From the IMG/VR virus record IMGVR_UViG_3300029624_000222, positions 1 to 37,639 of that record: 37,639 bases of DNA. One strand, 5' to 3'. This stretch comes from a virus. The notes under the pieces were generated by a model, which worked only from the letters and a program-made list of their open reading frames with translations, did no database searches and was not told the DNA's origin. This document shows, one piece after another, positions 31,122 to 37,639 of this stretch. Numbering within the stretch: position 1 is the stretch's first letter; every line of letters starts with the position of its first letter. The translations under genes and the position numbers were made by a program.

Positions 31122-31553
31122 ATGCAAGACCCTAGAGACGAACTCGCCCGATTTGTGATCCGGCAAGCCCGCTGGCTTGTCGACGAGATGCGCCGCCGAG
31201 GCCACCTGCCGGATTGCTTCAAACTCCAGGGCGTTGACCAGCTGGAAGCGCTGCTGGGCGACCCGGACGCTTCCCGGATCTATGGCGAGTGCATGTCAAT
31301 GCGTGTCGCGCACCATCCCGCCCCGCCTATGCTCGGCAGCCCGGCCGAAATCGCGGAGGCGATTGGGAAGGCCGGGCTCCTGCTCTTGCCCTACCAGACA
31401 GCGCAGCGCGGCGGCGACTGGGCTGCCCTGCGCAAGGCCATCATGGTCGCCATAAATACGCATGTGCGCCTGATCGAGCGCCTTGACCAGGACTACCTGG
31501 CCGAGGCCAGACCGCCCGCGCCGACACACGCAGCGCCGGAGCGCCAACAATGA
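31122..31553 (+). CDS. Hypothetical helical protein (143 aa)
   Basis: The ATG at 31122 follows AGGAG at 8-nt spacing; a longer frame from 31017 crosses the leader hairpin and is rejected. The product is helical with DELARFVIRQARWLVDEMRR, LPYQTAQRGGDWAALRKAIM and a Pro/Ala tail. The stop overlaps the next start as ATGA. No known motif. Confidence 0.62.
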   Translation: MQDPRDELARFVIRQARWLVDEMRRRGHLPDCFKLQGVDQLEALLGDPDASRIYGECMSMRVAHHPAPPMLGSPAEIAEAIGKAGLLLLPYQTAQRGGDWAALRKAIMVAINTHVRLIERLDQDYLAEARPPAPTHAAPERQQ

Positions 31554-31843
31554 GGCGCAGCAGCTTCATGGACGCGCGAGAGATTGCCCGCCGGTTGGGC
31601 TGCCACGTCGACACGTTTCTTTCCAAGCGCAGGGAACTGGAGAGCGAAGGGTTCCCGAAGCCGGTTTCTTCCTTCCGCCGCCCCCTGCGCTGGCGCCGCG
31701 CTCAGGTCCGCGCGTGGCTGGACGGCGAAGTCCCGGCGACCACCCATGCGGACGAACCAACGGCGGGAAACATCCACAGCAGCCCCGGCACCGTTGTCAG
31801 CTTCGCCGAAATCCTCCGCCAGCGCAGCAGCGCCGGCCTTTGA
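31550..31843 (+). CDS. AlpA/excisionase-type DNA-binding protein
   Basis: This 97-residue protein has a MerR/AlpA-type winged helix: MDAREIARRLGCHVDTFLSK at residues 7-26, then ELESEGFPKPV and RPLRWRRAQVRAWLDG. AlpA-like proteins serve as excisionases or transcription activators of phage integrases. A directionality factor for the integrase at 36260 is a reasonable guess, but a transcription regulator of the early genes is as likely. It overlaps the previous stop as ATGA. Confidence 0.72.
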   Translation: MRRSSFMDAREIARRLGCHVDTFLSKRRELESEGFPKPVSSFRRPLRWRRAQVRAWLDGEVPATTHADEPTAGNIHSSPGTVVSFAEILRQRSSAGL

Positions 31844-31861
31844 CCCGAAGGAGTTACCAAC

Positions 31862-32107
31862 GTGAGCACCCCCACAATCATCCGGCAGGTTCACCGCTTC
31901 CGCAGCATCTGGCGGGGCGGGTCAGCGAATGGTGACGGCATCAACATCAGTGCCGCCAGCGCAGACGAAGCCTTCAATCAGGCAGAGGGGCGAGCCCCGG
32001 CCGACTGCGCCCATATCGACCTTTACGCCCTTGTTCATATCGGACATCGGGCGGGCCCGGCCGGCACGACAGCCGACGAAACAGACCACAAGGAGAGCCG
32101 GGCATGA
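31862..32107 (+). CDS. Hypothetical protein (81 aa), GTG start
   Basis: The GTG at 31862 has GAAGGAG at 8-9 nt upstream. The product starts MSTPTIIRQVHRFRSIWRGG and is soluble, with an Asp/Glu-rich end. The stop overlaps the next gene as ATGA. No family recognised. Confidence 0.55.
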   Translation: MSTPTIIRQVHRFRSIWRGGSANGDGINISAASADEAFNQAEGRAPADCAHIDLYALVHIGHRAGPAGTTADETDHKESRA

Positions 32108-32241
32108 CACGCATCGGGAGCGGACGCATCGACACACCGCGCGGGGCGCGCCGCCCGGCGGGATTTTCCTCCGGCTTTATCGCCGGCTTTGCCCTGGCCG
32201 TCATCGTTGCCGTCGCCTTCTTCGTGACGACCACACCCTGA
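32104..32241 (+). CDS. Small single-TM protein (45 aa)
   Basis: The frame starts with the ATG overlapping the previous TGA as ATGA and ends at TGA 32239-32241. The product has a basic N-terminus (about 20 residues, several Arg) and one hydrophobic segment, FSSGFIAGFALAVIVAVAFF, then VTTTP. Positive-inside charge suggests the N-terminus is cytoplasmic. Function unknown; short TM proteins are common in phage early regions. Confidence 0.5.
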   Translation: MTRIGSGRIDTPRGARRPAGFSSGFIAGFALAVIVAVAFFVTTTP

Positions 32242-32242
32242 C

Positions 32243-32497
32243 ATGGCCCGCGCCCAGGACGCATTCCCGGTTCAGGCGATGCCGGCGGAACTCCAGCGCC
32301 AGGCAGACATCCTCGTCAACAACAGCCTGGCAGAACTCATACGAGAGGCCGGCGGCACGATCACTCTTCCGGCGCACCGCCTCAACTGTCGCCGGCAACC
32401 CATCACCTTCTCGTTCGACGGCCGCAACATCACATTTTCAATTCCGGAGAGCCCTGACCATGACCAGCCAGATCGACAAGATCATCAAGGCACGTGA
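32243..32497 (+). CDS. Hypothetical protein (84 aa)
   Basis: Residues 1-70 look folded (AMPAELQRQADILVNNSLAE, then FSFDGRNITFSIPESP). The tail overlaps the next gene by 38 nt and is low complexity. It starts 2 nt after the preceding stop. No family recognised. Confidence 0.5.
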   Translation: MARAQDAFPVQAMPAELQRQADILVNNSLAELIREAGGTITLPAHRLNCRRQPITFSFDGRNITFSIPESPDHDQPDRQDHQGT

Positions 32498-32723
32498 GGC
32501 CGTCCACGAGGCCAAGGCCAGGCTCCACTCAGCCATCCGCTGCCTGCCGGTCGGGGTGGTGGTCTCGTTTTCTGTCGCGGACGGACAGCGCTGCCAGCGC
32601 GGCGAAATCATCCGCCACGGCTATGGCGACCGCATTCGCATCCGGAATGTGAAGACCGGCACCGAATATTGGATCTGCTCGGACGCTCTTGTCCGGGCCT
32701 ACAGCAAGGAGCTGACCACATGA
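32460..32723 (+). CDS. Hypothetical protein (87 aa)
   Basis: The ATG at 32460 opens a frame beginning with a helix (MTSQIDKIIKAREAVHEAKA). A beta-rich part follows that looks like an SH3-like or small barrel fold (VVVSFSVADGQRCQRGEI, RIRIRNVKTGTEYWI). The long frame running in from 31929 crosses several genes and is rejected. The stop overlaps the GapR gene as ATGA. Confidence 0.6.
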   Translation: MTSQIDKIIKAREAVHEAKARLHSAIRCLPVGVVVSFSVADGQRCQRGEIIRHGYGDRIRIRNVKTGTEYWICSDALVRAYSKELTT

Positions 32724-32965
32724 CCAGCAGCACAGTCGCACGCGATCAGATCAAGGCCATTGTCGAGCGCATTGAGCGCCTGGAAGAAGAAAAGGCTGCA
32801 CTGACCGCTGACATTCGGGAGGTGTACGCCGAAGCCAAGGCCAACGGCTATGACGTGAAGGCCCTGCGCCGCGTCGTGCGCGAGCGCAAGCTGGATCGGG
32901 GCGAGTTTCAGGAGCAGGAGGCGATCATTGACCTCTACCGGCACGCCCTGGGGCTCGAAGTCTGA
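32720..32965 (+). CDS. gapR: GapR/DUF2312 family nucleoid-associated protein
   Basis: The 81-residue protein has the GapR pattern: a long coiled-coil helix (IKAIVERIERLEEEKAALTA, then DIREVYAEAKANGYDVKALR) followed by RRVVRERKLDRGEFQEQEAI and LYRHALGLEV. Caulobacter GapR is a tetrameric clamp that binds overtwisted AT-rich DNA ahead of polymerases and helps type II topoisomerases. A phage copy may support phage replication or transcription. It overlaps the next gene as TGATG and is coupled to the previous one by ATGA. Confidence 0.85.
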   Translation: MTSSTVARDQIKAIVERIERLEEEKAALTADIREVYAEAKANGYDVKALRRVVRERKLDRGEFQEQEAIIDLYRHALGLEV

Positions 32966-34662
32966 TGCGGGGCCTGGTCGTTGATTGCTTTGCCGGTGGA
33001 GGCGGTGCCTCCACCGGCCTGCGTAGGGCCTTTGGCCGTGATCCGGATATTGCCATCAACCATGACCCCGATGCGCTGGCGATGCACGCTGCCAATCATC
33101 CGGCAACGGAGCACCTGATAAACGATGTCTGGAAGGTGGACCCGGTTGTAGCCACGCGCTGCCAGCCCGTTGCCTTCGCATGGTTCTCGCCCGACTGCAC
33201 GCATCACTCCAAGGCCAAGGGCGGCAAGCCGCGCAGGGACGGCAAGGGGTCGCGGGATCTTGGCTGGGTGGTGGTTCACTGGGCCAGGCGCGTGCGCCCG
33301 TCCGTCATCAGCGTTGAGAACGTCGAGGAGTACCAGGACTGGGGCCCTCTTGATATCAACGGCCAGCCCTGCCCGCATCGCAAGGGGCAGATCTTCAAGC
33401 GCTGGGTGCGCGAACTGCGCCGCCTGGGCTACCGCGTTGAGTGGCGTGAGCTCCGGGCGTGCGACTTCGGCGCGCCGACCATCCGGAAGCGGCTCATTGT
33501 TGTCGCGCGGTGTGATGGTGCCCCCATCGTATGGCCCGAGCCGACCCACGCGCCAGCGAACGATCCGCGCGTCCTGTCCGGTGAGCTCAAGCCTTACCGG
33601 CCCGCGGCGGACATCATCGACTGGTCGATCCCCTGCCCGTCAATCTTCATGACGCGGGAAGAAGCGCGGGACCTGCGTCAGAGCACCGGCATCCTCTGCA
33701 ATCGTCCGCTAGCAGATAACACCATGAAGCGCATTGCCAAGGGCGTGGTGCGCTACGTGCTTGAGAACCCGGATCCGTTTCTTGTCGTCTGCAACCACAG
33801 CGGCGACGGATTTCGCGGACAGAGCCTCGACGATCCGATGGCTACTGTTGCCGCCAGTCGGGATGCGCACGGCTTGGTGGTGCCAGTAGTCACATATGCC
33901 CAGCAAGGCGGCGGCAACAGGAACGTGGCCGAACCGCTGCACACGATCTGCGCCTCATCCAAGGATCAGAACGCCCTGGCCGTGCCCTTCTTTGTCCCGC
34001 GCTACGGTGAACGCCCAGGACAAGAACCGCGCACCCGCCCCGTCACGCAACCGGCCCCGGTCATCGTACCCACGGGCAACGGCGCAAGCCTCATCGCGCC
34101 GTTCCTCGCCCAGCACAACACCGGCGTCGTCGGGCACGATGCGCGCAAACCGGTCAGCACGATCATTCAGCGCGCCACCACCCAGGCCGAGGTCGCGCCG
34201 CATCTTCTCAATCTCAAGGGTTCGGACCGCCGTGCATCAAGCGCAAGCGAGCCACACCCGACCATTTGCGCCGGAGGTGGCCATGCGGCGCAGGTTTCGG
34301 CCTTTCTGGTCAAGTATTACGGCACGGCTCAAGGGCAGGCGCTGACCGCCCCGTTGCACACGGCCACGTCCAAGGGCCGCTTTGGCCTGGTCACGGTACA
34401 GATCGGCGGCGAGCCCTATGCACTTGTTGATATCGGAATGCGGATGCTGACGCCGCGCGAGCTCTTCCGCGCCCAGGGCTTCCCGGACGACTACGACATT
34501 ACCAGCGGCCGCGACGGCCGCTCGCTCACCTTAACTGCCCAGCGCCGCATGTGTGGCAACTCGGTGTGCCCCGACCTTGCCGCCGCCGTCGCTGCCGCCA
34601 ACCGGCCCAACGGCTTCGCTGCACGGGACACGGAGCGTCAGTTGGAGCTCGCAGTCGCATGA
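32965..34662 (+). CDS. C5-cytosine DNA methyltransferase with repeat-containing target region
   Basis: The 565-residue enzyme has motif I VVDCFAGGGGASTGL (5-19) for SAM and the catalytic loop FSPDCTHHS (74-82) with C78 as likely nucleophile, PDC replacing the usual PC. Motif VI is ENV (118-120), motif VIII IRKRLIVVAR (173-182), then RMLTPRELFRAQGFP (493-507) and GNSVCP (531-536). Between motifs VIII and IX lie about 300 residues, with about six related repeats at 271-478. It would methylate phage or host cytosines; no endonuclease is adjacent, so it is solitary. The recognition sequence is unknown. Confidence 0.88.
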   Translation: MRGLVVDCFAGGGGASTGLRRAFGRDPDIAINHDPDALAMHAANHPATEHLINDVWKVDPVVATRCQPVAFAWFSPDCTHHSKAKGGKPRRDGKGSRDLGWVVVHWARRVRPSVISVENVEEYQDWGPLDINGQPCPHRKGQIFKRWVRELRRLGYRVEWRELRACDFGAPTIRKRLIVVARCDGAPIVWPEPTHAPANDPRVLSGELKPYRPAADIIDWSIPCPSIFMTREEARDLRQSTGILCNRPLADNTMKRIAKGVVRYVLENPDPFLVVCNHSGDGFRGQSLDDPMATVAASRDAHGLVVPVVTYAQQGGGNRNVAEPLHTICASSKDQNALAVPFFVPRYGERPGQEPRTRPVTQPAPVIVPTGNGASLIAPFLAQHNTGVVGHDARKPVSTIIQRATTQAEVAPHLLNLKGSDRRASSASEPHPTICAGGGHAAQVSAFLVKYYGTAQGQALTAPLHTATSKGRFGLVTVQIGGEPYALVDIGMRMLTPRELFRAQGFPDDYDITSGRDGRSLTLTAQRRMCGNSVCPDLAAAVAAANRPNGFAARDTERQLELAVA

Positions 34663-34820
34663 CGCACACGCCCGGCTCGATCTTCAACGCACTCCCGCCC
34701 AAGGAGCAACAGCGGATCCGGCGCGGCCTCACACGCTGCCGGCGATTCATTCTCGCGGACATGGCCACGAGGGATCCGGAGCTCGCAAGGATCTATGGCT
34801 GGCAGCCGGAAAGGGACTGA
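34659..34820 (+). CDS. Small hypothetical protein (53 aa)
   Basis: The frame begins at the ATG overlapping the methyltransferase stop (ATGA). It encodes a basic helical protein with LPPKEQQRIRRGLTRCRRFI and DPELARIYGWQPERD. The stop precedes the next ATG by 2 nt. A real gene is supported by coupling, but nothing is known of its role. Confidence 0.55.
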   Translation: MTHTPGSIFNALPPKEQQRIRRGLTRCRRFILADMATRDPELARIYGWQPERD

Positions 34821-34822
34821 CC

Positions 34823-35272
34823 ATGAAACGCACACATCGCAAGCTCGTCACCAAACTACGCCTGGCAAGACACGGCAGCCGCGACCTGGATGCAGATATC
34901 CTCGAAGCCCTGGGGGCCAGCGTCAAACGCGGACCGGTGCGGCGGGAAAACAGATGGGGAGTTGTCCGGACAAGCCAGGCCTGGAAGCACCGCTGGGGCG
35001 ATCGGGGTGCCTGGCGCAGCAACCCGCGCCTCACCACTTCGCTGGATAGCGCCCTCAGCTTCGAACCTAGCTGGCGCGTGTTCGACATCGCAGCAGAACG
35101 GCGAGCAAAGGACATCGTTTATCACGCGCGTATCCATGTGTACCGCGCACGGCCCCACGCGGACGCCGAAATCTACGAAGCACATGGGTTTCAGCCGGAG
35201 ACGGCCATGGCCGGGGCGCTCTTCGCAGTCCACCTGGCTTACCCTCCTTTCTCAGATGACGTGCCATTCTGA
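34823..35272 (+). CDS. Conserved phage hypothetical protein (149 aa)
   Basis: The protein contains RDLDADILEALG at the N-terminal side, NPRLTTSLDSALSFEPSWRV in the middle, and a C-terminal HGFQPETAMAGALFAVHLAY. This order matches a family of phage proteins usually unnamed, with the SLDAAL motif. No catalytic residues are evident. The stop overlaps the next start as TGATG. Confidence 0.65.
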   Translation: MKRTHRKLVTKLRLARHGSRDLDADILEALGASVKRGPVRRENRWGVVRTSQAWKHRWGDRGAWRSNPRLTTSLDSALSFEPSWRVFDIAAERRAKDIVYHARIHVYRARPHADAEIYEAHGFQPETAMAGALFAVHLAYPPFSDDVPF

Positions 35273-35529
35273 TGGGTACGGACAATAAGCACCTGAGCCT
35301 GATCCCCATCAAACCGGCCGGCTACTGCATGCCATGGCACGCCCGAGCATACAGCCCCGCTCCTTATCGGGGCACAACATGCTGCTTCTGTGGCAGGGAG
35401 ATTGCAGCGCCCGCCCGACACAAGGCTCTTCACTGGGCTTGCATCTATTGCGGACTGGAGAGCGGGAGTGTCGCCCCCGTTGAGATTGAACCAGACCAGA
35501 GTGGAGGATTAGAACATGAGCGAGACTAG
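35272..35529 (+). CDS. Zinc-ribbon-like hypothetical protein (85 aa)
   Basis: Two CxxC pairs, C37-C40 (CCFCGRE) and C57-C60 (WACIYCGLES), are spaced like a small zinc ribbon. The N-terminus has GYCMPWHARAYSP. It may bind DNA or RNA. It overlaps both neighbours (TGATG before, 14 nt after). Confidence 0.6.
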   Translation: MGTDNKHLSLIPIKPAGYCMPWHARAYSPAPYRGTTCCFCGREIAAPARHKALHWACIYCGLESGSVAPVEIEPDQSGGLEHERD

Positions 35530-35869
35530 AAAGCAGACGGGGACGACTGAGCTGTTGGCGCAGTCACAGAGCTGTCGGGATGTCGCCGCCGAACGGTATC
35601 GCCAACTCTACGAAGAAGGTTGGACGCCCAAGCATGACGATGCTCACACTGACCGCGCAATTGCTAAGGCCGCAGCCTGCTATGCCTTAGCCGCAGCAGG
35701 AACAGACACCAACTATCTTCCCGCCTTATGGCCGTGGGACAGCGGCTGGTGGAAGCCGCGCGGCGCACGAGAAAACCTTGTCCGCGCTGCCGCACTGATC
35801 CTAGCTGAGATAGACCGCATTGATCGCGTCGCCAAGCGCGCCGAACCGGGAAAGAGTAGTCATGCTTGA
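35516..35869 (+). CDS. Conserved phage hypothetical protein (117 aa)
   Basis: GGAGG lies 8 nt before the ATG. The protein has a pattern known from many phages: AAERYRQLYEEGWTPKHDDA, AAACYALAAAG, LWPWDSGWWKP, and LVRAAALILAEIDRIDR. The family has no established function. The invariant Trp/Pro/Asp residues suggest a conserved binding surface. It overlaps the next gene by 8 nt. Confidence 0.68.
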   Translation: MSETRKQTGTTELLAQSQSCRDVAAERYRQLYEEGWTPKHDDAHTDRAIAKAAACYALAAAGTDTNYLPALWPWDSGWWKPRGARENLVRAAALILAEIDRIDRVAKRAEPGKSSHA

Positions 35870-36176
35870 GGTTGAACGGATTAGGCAACTCTTGAAGAAC
35901 GTCGATTTAGACGAGTGGCGCGCCGAAACTGAGGGAAGCGAAGACCCCGAGGCGCACGCGTTCGGTGAACTTGTGACGGTCGGGATCCGCACTCTCCCGG
36001 CCATCATCTCCCAACTCGATGAGATGCACGAGATGTTGGAAGAAGTTCGAGACCACGGTTTGGTCTACTGGGAGCCAAACACCCAACGCGGACACATCCG
36101 CAAGACAGAGATGCTGGGCCGCATCAACACCCTTCTTTCACGGATCTCGGGTGAAGCGCATCGGCAAGCCCGATAG
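35862..36176 (+). CDS. Hypothetical helical protein (104 aa)
   Basis: The ATG at 35862 has GGGAAAGAG upstream. The acidic protein is mostly helix: MLEVERIRQLLKNVDLDEWR, LPAIISQLDEMHEMLEEVRD, MLGRINTLLSRISGEA. Its stop TAG lies inside the 14-bp palindrome CCGATAGCTATCGG (36170-36183). No family recognised. Confidence 0.6.
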   Translation: MLEVERIRQLLKNVDLDEWRAETEGSEDPEAHAFGELVTVGIRTLPAIISQLDEMHEMLEEVRDHGLVYWEPNTQRGHIRKTEMLGRINTLLSRISGEAHRQAR

Positions 36177-36259
36177 CTATCGGCCGCGCAACTCTATTGA
36201 CAATTCGCCGGGCTCACCCTGAGGCTTGCGCTTCCCTCCCCGCCACACAGGAGGCAATC
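36177..36259 (+). promoter_or_regulatory. Integrase leader: palindrome, -35-like box and leader repeat
   Basis: The palindrome CCGATAGCTATCGG (36170-36183) spans the previous stop. A consensus -35 box TTGACA lies at 36197-36202, but the hexamer 17 bp later (TGAGGC) is a poor -10, so a promoter is only possible. CCTCCCCGCCACACAGGAG (36235-36253) repeats the leader at 31095-31113 and supplies the integrase SD, 6 nt before the ATG. Confidence 0.4.
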
Positions 36260-37639
36260 ATGCGAAAGAAGATCCCACATCTGACCGCCATCCCTCGCGC
36301 CGATGGATCGACCCGGTATCGCTGGCACGCAGCGCCGGGCCTTAGATCTGTCGGGTTCAAGCATGTCCGCCTGAGCGATGACAGCGCCGAGGCGCAGGCA
36401 CAGGCTGAATGGATCAACAAGGCAGTCGCCGCATGGAAGACCGGCACAGACGACGCCGTGACAGCCGTGCTCGACGCCTGGCAGCAAGGACAAAGGCCAC
36501 GCGCACCGTTCTTGCCGGTCGTGTTGCCCGGCCATGGGGCTTCCGCCGGCGCGGGCGGAAAGCACAGCATCAGCGCCATGATCGACGGTTACAAAGATTC
36601 GCGGCTATTCAAGGAATTGGCCCCGGCCACGCGCCGGGACTATGCGAACTATTTGGAGACGTGGCGGGCGTTCATGGGTGATCTGCCGGCAGGCGCAGTC
36701 AGCCGCGACATGATCGAAGAACGGTACACAACCCTTCTTTCGCGCGGGAAGCACCACGCGGCCAATGGTGCCATGCGGGCCCTGTCGATCGTATTCTCAT
36801 ACGGTCGGGGCCGTTTCTGGCAGGGCGATGATCCGACCAAGGGCGTGCGGTTGAAGGAGGCCCCGCCCCGCCTTCGATTGATTACCTTCGCCGAAGAGGA
36901 CGCCATCCTCTCAGCGTGCCGGCAACTCGGCTTGCTCGACATCGCGGCCGTGTTCATGACCGCCGTGTATCATGGTCAGCGAAAAGTGGACATCTTGCAG
37001 CTGCCCGCAAACCGCTGGCGCACCATGCCCGGCGAACTGCCGACGCTCACCTATGACCACAGCAAGACGGGCGCGGTTGTGTCAGCGCCTGTGATCCAGC
37101 CGCATTCGGCCGTCCTGGCTGCCCACATGAGTGATATCGAGGCGCGATATCCCGACGCCACCGCACGCTTGGCCAAGGCACAGCAGGCAGACCGGCACCG
37201 GTGGGGAGCCACCCCGGCACGTACCTTGATTGTCGATCAGACCACCGGCCTGCCCTTCGACACCGTTGCCGGTCATTTCGACAAGCGATGGCGCCAGGTT
37301 CGAGCGTTGGCCGGTAAGGCCTGCCCCTCGATTATCGGAGAAGGTCCGGACGCGCCACGGCGCAGCATCAAGGATCCGCGCACCGGGCGGATGGTCGCTG
37401 CCGGCGATCCGATGGAGGTCAAGTTTCTCGACACGCGCGACACGGCCGTAACCCGTCTAGGCCGCGTGCCAGGCAGCACCGATGCGTGGATATCATCCAT
37501 CACCGGGCACTCACTGACCCAGATCCGCAACATCATGAAGCACTACATGGTGGTTGATACGGTCATGGCAGAGGCAGCAATGGAAGGCTTGAGCAACGAC
37601 CTGGAGCGCCAGCGCATAGCGGAGCAGCGCAAAGCCTGA
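36260..37639 (+). CDS. int: Tyrosine recombinase integrase
   Basis: The 459-residue protein has an N-terminal DNA-binding region and a SAM-like core-binding domain at about 105-195 (ISAMIDGYKDSRLFKELAPA onward). The catalytic domain starts near 205. Candidate catalytic residues are R241 (VYHGQRKVDIL), K269 (HSKTG), R393 (LDTRDTAVTRL), H417 (ITGHS) and Y429 (KHYMVVD). The usual His of the HxxR box is absent (Leu390), a variation seen in other members. It integrates and, with a directionality factor, excises the phage. The ATG at 36260 is chosen by its AGGAGG SD; the frame open from 36197 is rejected. Confidence 0.92.
   Translation: MRKKIPHLTAIPRADGSTRYRWHAAPGLRSVGFKHVRLSDDSAEAQAQAEWINKAVAAWKTGTDDAVTAVLDAWQQGQRPRAPFLPVVLPGHGASAGAGGKHSISAMIDGYKDSRLFKELAPATRRDYANYLETWRAFMGDLPAGAVSRDMIEERYTTLLSRGKHHAANGAMRALSIVFSYGRGRFWQGDDPTKGVRLKEAPPRLRLITFAEEDAILSACRQLGLLDIAAVFMTAVYHGQRKVDILQLPANRWRTMPGELPTLTYDHSKTGAVVSAPVIQPHSAVLAAHMSDIEARYPDATARLAKAQQADRHRWGATPARTLIVDQTTGLPFDTVAGHFDKRWRQVRALAGKACPSIIGEGPDAPRRSIKDPRTGRMVAAGDPMEVKFLDTRDTAVTRLGRVPGSTDAWISSITGHSLTQIRNIMKHYMVVDTVMAEAAMEGLSNDLERQRIAEQRKA

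Larger units (their letters stand above)
1..37639. mobile_element. Temperate podovirus (prophage or phage genome), near complete
   Basis: The window contains terminase, portal, scaffold, capsid, T7-like tail tube and ejection proteins, tail fibre, lysis genes, a primase/helicase module, a CI-like repressor and a tyrosine integrase, so it can be read as one temperate phage. The edges fall exactly on the stop codons of the first and last genes. No attL/attR repeat can be identified inside, and attachment sites may lie just outside. That it is integrated in a chromosome is inference. Confidence 0.9.

Noticed and set aside
31929-32459. Long upstream extension of the 87-aa gene frame
   Set aside because: It overlaps three coupled small genes in another frame. 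The ATG at 32460 is the sensible start.
32965-34662. Restriction-modification system
   Set aside because: No endonuclease gene is adjacent to the methyltransferase, so only a solitary enzyme can be supported.
36197-36225. Integrase promoter from a perfect TTGACA
   Set aside because: The hexamer at the right distance (TGAGGC) is too poor to claim a promoter; it is noted only as possible within the integrase leader.
1-37639. tRNA genes, CRISPR arrays, insertion sequences, attL/attR
   Set aside because: No cloverleaf, regularly spaced repeat array, transposase or end repeat was recognised by reading. A tRNAscan and a flank comparison would be needed to exclude them fully.

Overview
This 37.6-kb window reads as a near-complete temperate podovirus (prophage or phage genome) of an alphaproteobacterial host. 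The host class is inferred from the high G+C, a GapR/DUF2312 protein, an S24-like repressor of a type common in Alphaproteobacteria, and the integrase type. The left edge is the stop codon of an Acb2/Tad1-like gene and the right edge is the stop codon of a tyrosine integrase. No attachment site, tRNA, rRNA, CRISPR array or insertion sequence was seen.

Layout. (1) Positions 1-21794, minus strand: one long late operon, read right to left. It runs small and large terminase, a gp13-like GNAT protein, portal, Bbp19-like protein, scaffold, major capsid, two small structural candidates, T7 gp11- and gp12-like tail proteins, a gp14-like protein, three large ejection proteins, tail fibre, a membrane/coiled-coil protein, M15 endolysin, 3TM holin and the Acb2-like protein. 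Most junctions overlap by ATGA, GTGA, TGATG or TAATG. (2) 21795-22544: a 750-bp divergent control region holding a TGTAACC repeat cluster, G-rich repeats, two operator-like sites, an intrinsic terminator and a nested palindrome over a probable ardC promoter. (3) 22545-25635, plus strand: ardC, four uncharacterised genes and a small XRE-type regulator. (4) 25639-29915, minus strand: an early/replication operon with an HTH regulator, two small proteins, a Toprim primase, a 3-TM protein, a helicase-like ATPase and a 2-TM protein. (5) 29916-30023: the immunity control region. (6) 30024-37639, plus strand: CI-like repressor, a chain of small early genes including an AlpA-type HTH, GapR and a C5-cytosine methyltransferase with a repeat-containing target region, then the integrase.

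How the parts work together. The virion genes are T7-like in content and order, but no phage RNA polymerase or DNA polymerase is visible, so host polymerases are presumably used. The repressor and the adjacent HTH protein form a lysis/lysogeny switch. An 18-bp imperfect palindrome between the -35 and -10 of the proposed early promoter recurs twice in the ardC/late control region 7.6 kb away, which suggests that one regulator governs both. Three separate anti-defence functions are suggested: ArdC (anti-restriction), a solitary C5 methyltransferase (self-modification) and an Acb2-like nucleotide sponge (anti-CBASS).

All functional names come from recognising motifs and family resemblance by eye. 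No database search was run.
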